The notes beneath the pieces are model-generated. The model worked only from the letters and a program-made list of their open reading frames with translations. It was not told the DNA's origin and made no database searches. The position numbers and the translations under genes were made by a program. This document shows, piece after piece, positions 7,834-17,563 of a stretch of 54,928 bases of DNA; positions within the stretch are counted from its first letter, which is position 1, and each line of letters begins with the position of its first letter. The DNA lies in contig NZ_RAWE01000047.1 in the NCBI RefSeq assembly GCF_003611695.1, positions 1 to 54,928 on the forward strand. Direction: 5' to 3'. The stretch comes from Corallococcus carmarthensis. GTDB taxonomy: Bacteria; Myxococcota; Myxococcia; Myxococcales; Myxococcaceae.

Positions 7834-8048
7834 CGCGTGGGCCTCCGGGTGACGACGGTCTGGCAGCTGGCGGCGCGCTCGCGGCGCGCGCGGTCAAGGT
7901 CATCGGCCTTCGCCCAGGCCGCGCGCGCCTCTGCGTCCCAGACGCTGACGACAAGGCCGGTGGCGTCGCTGATGGACACGCGGTGCCCCGTGCCGCTGCG
8001 CAGGGACACCTTGATGACGGCAGCGGAGCGGGTGCCGGCGGCGCTCAC
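7830..8048 (-). CDS. Hypothetical 72-residue protein
   Basis: This short protein starts at GTG 8048, overlapping the TGA of the PP2C gene (GTGA), and ends in an ATGA overlap with the LexA-like gene. The first half is predicted beta-rich (VIKVSLRSG, HRVSISDATGLVVSVWD) and the second half is a charged helix rich in Ala, Arg and Asp. It is not recognised. The case for it rests on the exact coupling on both sides. Confidence 0.5.
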   Translation of the reverse strand: MSAAGTRSAAVIKVSLRSGTGHRVSISDATGLVVSVWDAEARAAWAKADDLDRARRERAASCQTVVTRRPTR

Positions 8049-8770
8049 GCGGCACCTCGCAGCGCCTCCGGGGCATCCCCGGGCACGCGCACCACCAGGG
8101 CGGTGCAGTTGTCGCGGCTACCAGCGGCGAGCGCGGACTCCACCAGGGCCTGTGCTGCAACCTGGGCGTCGGCGCCGTCCGCCAGCACGGCGGCGAGTTG
8201 CTCGGGCGTCAGCGAGTCGTGCACGCCGTCCGTGGACAACAGCCACACGTCTCCGGGCCGGACGTCCGTCTCCACAACGTCCGGCGCGGTGTCGTCAGCG
8301 GTCGCGCGCTCGCTACCCAGGCTCCGCGTGATGGTGTGCCGGGAGAACGGGTGCCGGTGGTCCTCGGTGAGCTGCTCCAGCTTCCCCGCGCGCAGCCGGT
8401 ACACGCGGCTATCGCCCACGTGCGCCACCACCGCGCGCTCCCCCACCACCAGAAGCAGGGCCAGCGTCGTCGCGCCCGGCTTGCCCAGGGCATCCAGCGC
8501 CTGCCTCGCTTGGAGATGGGCGTCAGCGACGGCGCCTTCGACACCGGGCCGGAGCGAGTCATCGGCCACGACTCCCGGCGCCCAGAAGTGATGCTGCAGC
8601 ATCGTCCGCACCGCAACCTGGGCGGCGAGGTCACTGCCCTCGTAGCTGCCCACGCCGTCCGCTACCGCGGCAATGAGCCCGCTGGTGATCGGCTGACGGC
8701 CCACGGCGTCCTGCTGGTAGTCCCGGCGGCCCTGCTCGGAGCACGCCCCGACATCGAAGGCGTGGCTCAT
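8045..8770 (-). CDS. PP2C-family protein serine/threonine phosphatase
   Basis: This 241-residue protein has the full bacterial PP2C (PPM) core. It shows the RRDYQQDA motif (metal Asp), AVADGVGSYEG (metal-binding DG), GATTLALLLV, VAHVGDSRVYRL, TRSLGS, LLSTDGVHD and GSRDNCTALVV (final metal Asp with Asn). It should dephosphorylate Ser/Thr proteins using Mn or Mg. Presence in a phage-like operon is unusual and suggests interference with, or response to, host Ser/Thr kinase signalling, which is abundant in myxobacteria. It is coupled by ATGA upstream and GTGA downstream. Confidence 0.9.
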   Translation of the reverse strand: MSHAFDVGACSEQGRRDYQQDAVGRQPITSGLIAAVADGVGSYEGSDLAAQVAVRTMLQHHFWAPGVVADDSLRPGVEGAVADAHLQARQALDALGKPGATTLALLLVVGERAVVAHVGDSRVYRLRAGKLEQLTEDHRHPFSRHTITRSLGSERATADDTAPDVVETDVRPGDVWLLSTDGVHDSLTPEQLAAVLADGADAQVAAQALVESALAAGSRDNCTALVVRVPGDAPEALRGAA

Positions 8771-9021
8771 TGGCCACCGCCCTTCTGGCCGTCAATGGCA
8801 GACGTGATGTGCGGAAGGCCAACAGCGGAAGAACGGAGACACTGCAACTCCGCGACGGCTGCCTCCAGGGCGTGGCGAGTACATGCCTGGGCAGGAGAGC
8901 CAGGCCAGCACGCTAGGCCGCAGGAGACGCACCCGGGCACGGGCGGCACAGACCTCGCGAAGGCGAGGACCGCACTCGGCTCGGCGTCGGAGACTGTGCC
9001 GCAACGCCACGACAGCGCCAC
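8767..9021 (-). CDS. Small Cys-rich hypothetical protein
   Basis: This predicted protein of up to 84 residues starts at GTG 9021 or an internal GTG nearer residue 10, and ends with an ATGA overlap onto the phosphatase gene. It contains CVSCGLACW and two later Cys residues, a pattern compatible with metal binding. It would be the first gene of the element's leftward operon, 71 bp inside the tRNA. No family is recognised. The start is uncertain. Confidence 0.4.
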   Translation of the reverse strand: MALSWRCGTVSDAEPSAVLAFARSVPPVPGCVSCGLACWPGSPAQACTRHALEAAVAELQCLRSSAVGLPHITSAIDGQKGGGQ

Positions 9022-9054
9022 GGACCGGGTGCGCCCGGGAGCCCGCGTCCCCGC

Positions 9055-9076
9055 CCCGACGAAATCTTCAGTCGGG
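9055..9076 (-). terminator. Weak hairpin downstream of tRNA-Arg
   Basis: CCCGAC (9055-9060) and GTCGGG (9071-9076) form a 6-bp stem with a 10-base A/T-containing loop, 17 bases beyond the tRNA 3' end. There is no T tract, so termination is uncertain. Confidence 0.25.
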
Positions 9077-9092
9077 ACGGGGGGTTGCGGAG

Positions 9093-9166
9093 TGACCCCG
9101 ACAGGAATCGAACCTGTGGCCTGCGGTTTAGGAAACCGCCGCTCTATCCAACTGAGCTACGGGATC
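9093..9166 (-). tRNA. tRNA-Arg (anticodon CCT)
   Basis: Read on the minus strand, a complete cloverleaf forms: acceptor GATCCCG with CGGGGTC (one G-T pair), D arm GCTC/GAGC, anticodon arm GCGGT-TTCCTAA-ACCGC giving CCT, and T arm ACAGG-TTCGATT-CCTGT. The total is 74 bases with discriminator A, and CCA is not encoded. It reads AGG, a rare codon in this GC-rich genome. Its 3' end faces the phage-like block and is the likely attachment site. Confidence 0.95.
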
Positions 9167-9544
9167 GGTGCTGGCGGGCGTTATAGCAGGGGACTTGTCG
9201 CGCGCAACGGGTCTGACACCCGTCCATGCGGGCTCTGTCCACCCTGCGGCTGACGGCTCCCCGAGAGCGCACGAGGCAAGCAGGCAGGGTCCGGTCCTCG
9301 CGGTCTTCCTGGAACAGAAGCCCGGCGTGGTTCCAGCTTCTGGAGAACCCACCGTGACGTCTGTCTGGGTTTGGCGTTCCGTCAGGCCATCAGCGCAGAT
9401 CGCCCACGGCAAGACCCGGGGACCCTTCAGGCCCCGCCTCGAACTCGACACCTTGAAGTCAGGCCCGGAATCATCAAAATTGCCGGGATACGCGTGCTTC
9501 CGGGCCTGCCCGGCGCCTGCTCCCCACCTCGCGAGACGACACCC
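9167..9544. other. Intergenic region between tRNA-Arg and the CmlA-like gene
   Basis: There is no convincing gene in these 378 bases. The open frame that runs through it in phase with the CmlA-like protein is Arg/Pro-rich and unlike family N-termini. It must hold the divergent promoters of the tRNA and the downstream gene; no clear -35/-10 pair is visible. Confidence 0.5.
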
Positions 9545-11134
9545 ATGCTCGACCGCCCGATGTACCTGAAGCCCGATGTCGCCATCGAGCCGCTGTTCAA
9601 CCAGTGGTACGTCTGGTGGTACCTCATCTCCCCCGCCACGGCGCCGCTGTTCATGTCCCGCCTGCATCTGAAGCTGATGCAGTCGTTCGTCGCGAACCCG
9701 GACGTGCACGTGGCCGCGCTCCAGAACCCGGCGCTGATGGGTGGCCCCTTCATCAACCACCCCGTGTCGCGCGTGAACGAGGTGAAGGCGCTGCTCGAGC
9801 GCACCACCCGCGAGAATGCGGACATGCTGGCCTACACCAAGGCCGTGTCGGACCTGGAGCAGCTCCTTGCCAGCTCCAAGGGTGAGTCGCTGGAGCCGCT
9901 CTATGCCAAGGTGCCGGACATGCTCCGCGGCTTCGTGGAGCTCCACTACGACCTGGCCCACCGCGCCAACGCCCGCATCATGGAGCCGCTGCTCTACCGC
10001 AGCAGCCTCTACAAGGAGTCGTCGCAGAGCATCTCGCTGATGCGCGTCTCCGGCGACGCCCGCAAGTACGTCTTCAGCACGCCGCGCCTGGAGGGTGATT
10101 CGCCCCTGTGGCTCCAGGTGCCCTTCCGTCACGAGGGCATCGACGCGCTCTTCCGCATGCGCCACACGCCGGGCAGCCCCGGACAGGTGGCGGAGATGCT
10201 GGGCGTGCCTGCTTCCGCGGCGAACGCGTTCGCGGACCTCTTCACCGAGACGGCCCCTCGCAAGCCCGCGCCCTACACCGGCTCCGGCGTGCGCGTGCGC
10301 TACTTCGGCCACGCGTGCGTGCTGATGGAGACGCGCGAGGTGTCCGTCCTCACCGACCCCGTCATCAGCTACGAGTTCCCCACCGAGCAGGGGCGCTTCA
10401 CCCACGCGGACCTGCCGGAGAAGATCGACTACGTCCTCATCACCCACGGCCATGCGGACCACCTGATGATGGAGACGCTGCTGCAGCTGCGTCACCGCAT
10501 CGGCACCATCGTCGTGCCCCGCTCGAACGCGTACTCGCTGGCGGACCCCTCGCTGCGCCTGGTGCTGGAGAGGACGGGCTTCCGCAACGTCATCGAAATC
10601 GACGACCTGCAGGAGATCGCCATCCCCGGCGGGTCGCTGATGGGCATCCCCTTCATCGGCGAGCACAGCGACCTGGCGGTGCAGGCGAAGACGGCGCACC
10701 TGGTGCGGCTGGCCGGCCGCTCGCTGCTGATGGCCGCGGACTCCAACGCGCTGGAGCCGCGCATGTACCAGCACCTGTCGGAGCTGGTGGGGCCGCTGGA
10801 CGCGCTCTACCTGGGTATGGAGTGCGAAGGCGGCCCGATGAGCTGGATGTACGGCCCGCTGCTCAGCCAGCCCCTGCCGCGCAAGATGGATCAGTCGCGG
10901 CGGCTCAACGGCTCCGACAGCGCCCGCGCCACGGAGATCCTCAACCACCTGAACCCGAAAGAGGTCTTCATCTACGCCATGGGCCAGGAGCCCTGGCTGC
11001 GCCACGTCATGGTGCTCCAGTACGACGAGACCGCGCCCCAGATGATCGAATCCAACAAGTTCATCGAGGTCTGCCGCGGCCGGAACATCCCCGCCGCGCG
11101 GCCCTTCCTGACCATGGAGCGCATCCTGGAGTAG
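9545..11134 (+). CDS. CmlA-like diiron metallo-beta-lactamase-fold oxygenase
   Basis: This 529-residue protein is close in length to CmlA, the beta-hydroxylase of chloramphenicol synthesis. The N-terminal ~240 residues (YLKPDVAIEPLFNQWYVW, then a helical part) match the CmlA N-domain. The MBL domain follows with THGHADH. Candidate diiron ligands are His301, His303, Asp305, His306, Glu373 and Asp399; their spacing equals that recalled for CmlA with a constant offset. CmlA hydroxylates an amino acid held on an NRPS carrier, but no NRPS is in the window. ATG 9545 was chosen because family members start with this sequence and the upstream frame is not protein-like. Confidence 0.8.
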   Translation: MLDRPMYLKPDVAIEPLFNQWYVWWYLISPATAPLFMSRLHLKLMQSFVANPDVHVAALQNPALMGGPFINHPVSRVNEVKALLERTTRENADMLAYTKAVSDLEQLLASSKGESLEPLYAKVPDMLRGFVELHYDLAHRANARIMEPLLYRSSLYKESSQSISLMRVSGDARKYVFSTPRLEGDSPLWLQVPFRHEGIDALFRMRHTPGSPGQVAEMLGVPASAANAFADLFTETAPRKPAPYTGSGVRVRYFGHACVLMETREVSVLTDPVISYEFPTEQGRFTHADLPEKIDYVLITHGHADHLMMETLLQLRHRIGTIVVPRSNAYSLADPSLRLVLERTGFRNVIEIDDLQEIAIPGGSLMGIPFIGEHSDLAVQAKTAHLVRLAGRSLLMAADSNALEPRMYQHLSELVGPLDALYLGMECEGGPMSWMYGPLLSQPLPRKMDQSRRLNGSDSARATEILNHLNPKEVFIYAMGQEPWLRHVMVLQYDETAPQMIESNKFIEVCRGRNIPAARPFLTMERILE

Positions 11135-11189
11135 CGCGGGCGTGGGCGGACGACCGGCCACTGGCGCTCGCGCCTGGGCACCGGAACGC

Positions 11190-11216
11190 AAAACGCCGGC
11201 AGGTCCGCTGCCGGCG
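11190..11216 (-). terminator. Rho-independent terminator of katG
   Basis: CGCCGGCAG (11194-11202) pairs perfectly with CTGCCGGCG (11208-11216) across a 5-base loop. On the minus strand TTTT follows (11193-11190), just after the katG stop. Confidence 0.75.
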
Positions 11217-11237
11217 CTTCGCGCTCACGTCATCCGC

Positions 11238-13592
<2,355 letters not shown>

Positions 13593-15275
13593 TCAGTGCT
13601 TGCGGCGCTGGAGCTTGCGCAGGCCCGTGAGCAGCGCCTCGCCGTCCGGCGTGCCCAGGCCCGTGCACGCGTTCCACACCGTCGCGTCGCTGGCGAAGTA
13701 CGCGCCGTTGCCGCCGTGGGTGATGCGCCGGACGACGGGCTCACCCTCGGTGACGAGCGCGTACAGCCGGGGGTGGAGGAAGCCCACGCGTGCCCCCAGC
13801 GCCTCGTTGAGGCGGACGATGAGCGCGGCCCACATGGGCGCGGCGGCGCTCGTGCCCGCGGCCACGCCCTGCTGGCCCTTGAAGACGATTTGATAGCCGG
13901 TGTGCAGGTCCGCGTTCGCCGCGACGTCCGGCACGCCCCGGCCGGTGCCGCGGGAGACTTCGAACACGCCGTTCTTCCACGACGACATCACCAGGTCCGG
14001 CACGCCCATGCCCTGCTGGTACAGCGGCAGCGCGTTCATGGTGCTGACCCCGCCGCTGCTCGCGCCCGCGGCCGTGGCGGCGTTCCCCAGGATGCCCATG
14101 GACATCGCCTCGCCCAGGCGGTTCCACACGCGCTCGTGGTGGAGGACGTCTCCCACCGCGTCCAGCGTCGTGCCGCCGCAGCCCAGCACCAGCGCGCTCG
14201 CGGCGGGATAGCTCGTCGCGGCCACGGTGATGGCGCCGGTGGGCGAGTGGGCGTTGACGGGCACCTGCGAGCCCAGGTCGCCGGACGCGGCGCACACGGT
14301 GATGCCCAGCAGCGCCGCCTCGATGAAGAGCCGCTCGAAGGCCAGCTCCTCGCCCTGCTGGATGAGCGACCCTTCGTAGAAGGACCAGCTGGTGGTCAGC
14401 ACCGACGGCAGGTTCTCCCGGTCGCTGATGGCCTCTGACAGGACGCGGTGGTAGTCGCGCAGCGAGTAGTCCTTCGAGCCCGCGTTGTAGACGACGACGC
14501 GCGCCGCTGGACACACGGAGGCCACCAGCTCCACGTCCATGGTGACCTCCGCGTTGGAGGCGGTGTTGAGAAGCCCCGCCTTGTTCGGCCCCACGTTCAC
14601 CACTGGCGCCGTGCGCTCCACGCCCACCGACTCCAGGTATTGCGTCAGGTCCTCCGGCTTGTATCCGCCCGCCAGTTCGATGATGCCGACGCACTGGCCC
14701 TCGCCCTGGTTCTGGGGGTAGCGGTAGAGCTTCGCCACCTGGGGCGCCGTGTACGAGCGCACCCCGGCCTGCTTCGCCATCTCCCGGGGGATGGGCAGGG
14801 ACGCCGAGTTGTGGGTGACGAGCGGCCGGGTGTCCAGGCCCAGGACCCACTCCGCCACGCCATGCAGCGCGCCCGGCAGGTTCACCGGCTTCGTGTGCGT
14901 CAGGTAGGACGTCTGCCCGTGCTGGTAGCGCCGCAGGTCCACGCCGAAGGCCTTGTTCATCGCCGCCGGGGCCCCCTGGAGGACCACGTAGCCCCGGTCG
15001 CGCTGCTCGGACACGACGCGCAGCGCGTGCTTCTTCGCGAAGGCACGGACGGTCTTCAGGTCCTTCGGATCCGTGCCGTACTTCGCCTCGAATTCGTCGT
15101 GGGTGAGCGGGCGGCGCGGAGGATCCGCGCACAGCTCCGCCACCGTGGGCAGCGGCGAGCCGTGGCGCAGCACCAGCGTCACTTCCACGGTGCCAGTGGC
15201 TGCGCGGCTCCGGAGGGGCGGATGCACGGATTCCGGGGACAGACGCGCGCTCTTCGACAGGGGGATGCGGGCCAT
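13593..15275 (-). CDS. Sedolisin (S53) serine-carboxyl protease with pro-kumamolisin domain
   Basis: This 560-residue protease precursor has an N-terminal pro-kumamolisin domain of about 160 residues (LRHGSPLPTV, LTHDEFEAKYG). In the catalytic part, NAEVTMDVEL supplies the Glu-x3-Asp pair, AASGDLGS the oxyanion Asp, and AAGTSAAAP the nucleophilic Ser. No signal peptide is visible, as in kumamolisin. ATG 15275 was preferred to the upstream start at 15335 because it leaves a normal 95-bp divergent promoter region with the YcaO gene. Head-to-head placement next to a peptide natural-product operon makes it a candidate leader-processing or self-contained secreted protease; that link is inference. 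Confidence 0.9.
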   Translation of the reverse strand: MARIPLSKSARLSPESVHPPLRSRAATGTVEVTLVLRHGSPLPTVAELCADPPRRPLTHDEFEAKYGTDPKDLKTVRAFAKKHALRVVSEQRDRGYVVLQGAPAAMNKAFGVDLRRYQHGQTSYLTHTKPVNLPGALHGVAEWVLGLDTRPLVTHNSASLPIPREMAKQAGVRSYTAPQVAKLYRYPQNQGEGQCVGIIELAGGYKPEDLTQYLESVGVERTAPVVNVGPNKAGLLNTASNAEVTMDVELVASVCPAARVVVYNAGSKDYSLRDYHRVLSEAISDRENLPSVLTTSWSFYEGSLIQQGEELAFERLFIEAALLGITVCAASGDLGSQVPVNAHSPTGAITVAATSYPAASALVLGCGGTTLDAVGDVLHHERVWNRLGEAMSMGILGNAATAAGASSGGVSTMNALPLYQQGMGVPDLVMSSWKNGVFEVSRGTGRGVPDVAANADLHTGYQIVFKGQQGVAAGTSAAAPMWAALIVRLNEALGARVGFLHPRLYALVTEGEPVVRRITHGGNGAYFASDATVWNACTGLGTPDGEALLTGLRKLQRRKH

Positions 15276-15370
15276 GCGCGGCGTTCTACCACGCGGAGTC
15301 CGGGCTCCCGGTAGCCCAGGCCCGGTCGTATCCACGGGCGCGGGCCCCGGCTAGGCTCGCCCGCCTGCCC

Positions 15371-17560
15371 ATGGACCGAGTCCTCCGCATCAAGCCCCAC
15401 CTGCGCGCCGAGGTGCTCGACGCGCGGCGCGTGTTCCTCGTCGGGGAGCGCGCCCAGTTCCTGCTGGAGGGCGAGCTGCACGCGAGCATCGTGCCCCTGC
15501 TGGATGGTGAGCGCACCGTGGCGAACGTCATCGCCGCGCTGGCGGGACGGGCCTCCGCGCCGGAGGTGCTCTACGCGCTGTCGCTCCTGGAAGAGCGCGG
15601 GCACGTGGAGGAAGCGCACGACGTCTTCGACGCCAGCGTCGCCGGCTTCTGGGAGTCGCTGGGCGTGGGCGCGACCACCGCGGCCGGGCGGCTGCTGGAC
15701 ATGTCCGTCGCCGTGCGCGCCGTCGACGGCGAGGATGGGGAGCGGCTGGCGGAGGCGCTGCGCGACACTGGCCTGGACGTGCGCGAGGACTCCGACCGCC
15801 ACGTGCTGCTGGTGGACGACTACCTGTCGCAAGAGGCGCTCGCGCTGGCCCGCGAGGCCCGGAGCGCGGGCGCGGCGTTCCTGCCGCTGAAGGTGTCGGG
15901 CACCACGTGCCATGCGGGCCCGGTGGTGGGCACCGGCGAGCGCGCCTGCTGGACGTGCCTCACGGCGCGGCTCCTGGACAACCGCCCCATCGAGAAATAC
16001 CTCGCGCGCAAGGGTACCCCTCCGCGTGCCATCCGCCCGCCGCGCACGGGCCTGCCCACCACCGCGCAGGCGGGGCTGTCCTTCGCGGCGACGCTCGTGG
16101 CCCGCTGGGTGGTGGACGGGCCCACCGGCGCGGGCCAGACGCGGCTGTGGACGCTGGACTTCGCCACCTGGAAGCTGGAATCGCACGCGGTGACGCGGCG
16201 TCCGCAGTGCCCGGATTGCGGTGACCCCCACTGGATGGAGGCGCGCGCGAAGACACCGTTGGAGCTGGCCTCGCGCCCCAAGCGCTTCACCGGCGACGGC
16301 GGCCACCGCATCCTCACGCCCGAGGAGACCTGGGAGCGCCACCGCCATCTCATCAGCCCGGTGACGGGCGTGGTGAGCGACCTGCGCGCGGTGCCGGGCG
16401 ACGCGCCCCTGGGCCACATCCAGTCCGCCGTCTTCCGCGTGTGCCCGTGGACGGACGCGCCGGCCTCCGACGACTTCCACCGCTTGGCCAGTGGCAAGGG
16501 CCGCACGGAGGCCCAGGCCCGCGCGGGCGCGCTGTGTGAAGCCCTGGAGCGCTACAGCGCGGTGTTCCAGGGCGACGAACCCCGAGTCCACGCCACGGCG
16601 TCGCAGCTGGGCGCGCGGGCCGTGCCTCCGGACGCGCTCCAGCACTTCAGCCCCGCGCAGTTCCAGGCCCGGTCCGAAGGCGGAGGCCGCCGCGACATGC
16701 GCACCGCGGTGCCCTTGCCGTACGCGGATCAACCCATGGACTGGAGCCCCGCGTGGTCGCTCACGCACGGGGTCGCCAAGTACGTGCCCACGTCGTTCGC
16801 GTACCTCTTCGCGCCCACGCTCGGAGAAGGACCGTTCTGCTTCTTCAACTCCAACGGGAACGCGGCGGGCAACTGCGTGGAGGAGGCCATCCTCCAGGGC
16901 TTCCTGGAGCTGGTGGAGCGCGATGCGGTGGCGCTCTGGTGGTACAACCGCCTTCGCCGTCCGCGCCTGGACCTGCGCTCCTTCGATGAGCCGTGGTTCG
17001 CGTCCGTGGAGGCGCACTACCAATCGCTCGGCGTCCAGTTGTCGGTGTTGGATCTCACGCACGACCTGGGCATCCCGGTGTTCGTCGCGCTCGCGTGGTC
17101 GCCGGAGCGCGGGCGGGCCTGGGCCGGGTGCGGTTGCCACTTCGACGCGAAGCTCGCCGTGCAGCGCGCGCTCACGGAGGTGGCCCAGTGCTACGACCCG
17201 CAGGACCTGTCCCCGTCGCCATGGGACTCCGGCGCGCACGACGACGTCACCTGGCTCTTCCCCGACGAATCCGTCCCCGCGCGCGTCCGCGCCGACTTCC
17301 CGCGCCTGTGGCATGACGACCTGAGGGACGACGTGCGCGAGTGCGTGGCCCGGGCCGCGCGCGTGGGCCTGGAGATACTGGTGGTGGAGCAATCACGGCC
17401 GGACGTGGGCGTATCCGCGGTGAAGGTCATCGTTCCGGGGCTGCGGCATTTCTGGCCCCGGCTGGGGCCCGGCCGGCTGTATGACGTCCCGGTGCGGATG
17501 GGGTGGCTCCAGGCCCCGAAGACCGAAGCGCAGCTCAACCCCGTGCCCTTCTACTTCTGA
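15371..17560 (+). CDS. TOMM cyclodehydratase, C-D fusion (YcaO)
   Basis: This 729-residue protein should convert Cys/Ser/Thr of the precursor into azolines with ATP. Residues 1-90 look like the leader-binding winged-helix part (VFLVGERAQFLLEG). Residues 95-330 are the E1-like C domain, with a zinc tetrathiolate from C193/C196 (CWTC) and C280/C283 (CPDC). The YcaO domain follows from about 350, with GKGRTEAQARAGALCEALERYS and NGNAAGNCVEEAILQGFLELVERDA, the ATP-binding Glu-rich segments. The C-terminus NPVPFYF resembles, but departs from, the usual PxPxP end of azoline-forming YcaO proteins. It is the first gene of a four-gene operon; the next gene starts 3 bp later. Confidence 0.93.
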   Translation: MDRVLRIKPHLRAEVLDARRVFLVGERAQFLLEGELHASIVPLLDGERTVANVIAALAGRASAPEVLYALSLLEERGHVEEAHDVFDASVAGFWESLGVGATTAAGRLLDMSVAVRAVDGEDGERLAEALRDTGLDVREDSDRHVLLVDDYLSQEALALAREARSAGAAFLPLKVSGTTCHAGPVVGTGERACWTCLTARLLDNRPIEKYLARKGTPPRAIRPPRTGLPTTAQAGLSFAATLVARWVVDGPTGAGQTRLWTLDFATWKLESHAVTRRPQCPDCGDPHWMEARAKTPLELASRPKRFTGDGGHRILTPEETWERHRHLISPVTGVVSDLRAVPGDAPLGHIQSAVFRVCPWTDAPASDDFHRLASGKGRTEAQARAGALCEALERYSAVFQGDEPRVHATASQLGARAVPPDALQHFSPAQFQARSEGGGRRDMRTAVPLPYADQPMDWSPAWSLTHGVAKYVPTSFAYLFAPTLGEGPFCFFNSNGNAAGNCVEEAILQGFLELVERDAVALWWYNRLRRPRLDLRSFDEPWFASVEAHYQSLGVQLSVLDLTHDLGIPVFVALAWSPERGRAWAGCGCHFDAKLAVQRALTEVAQCYDPQDLSPSPWDSGAHDDVTWLFPDESVPARVRADFPRLWHDDLRDDVRECVARAARVGLEILVVEQSRPDVGVSAVKVIVPGLRHFWPRLGPGRLYDVPVRMGWLQAPKTEAQLNPVPFYF

Positions 17561-17563
17561 GCG

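Larger units (their letters stand above)
1..9092. mobile_element. Putative integrated phage/integrative element, right part
   Basis: This block of mostly leftward genes lies directly against the 3' end of tRNA-Arg(CCT), where tyrosine-integrase elements commonly insert. Its genes are short and linked by overlapping stop/start codons, and several belong to families common in phage genomes (DUF5131/Gp37-Gp68, ASCH, SNF2 helicase with a PD-(D/E)XK nuclease, LexA-like winged helix). No capsid, tail, terminase or integrase gene is visible, so the other end and the integrase must lie to the left if this is a complete element. The second copy of the tRNA 3' end, which would prove insertion, is not in the window. 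Confidence 0.6.

Noticed and set aside
1..9092. Integrase or CRISPR array in the accessory block
   Set aside because: No tyrosine or serine recombinase motifs and no spaced identical repeats were found; the only repeats are the GTCACGCTG copies at the left edge.
9290..9350. Crossed complementary segments (GGAAC/GTTCC and CAGAAGC/GCTTCTG) suggesting a pseudoknot
   Set aside because: The pairings are short and could arise by chance; there is no gene-expression context to support an RNA element.
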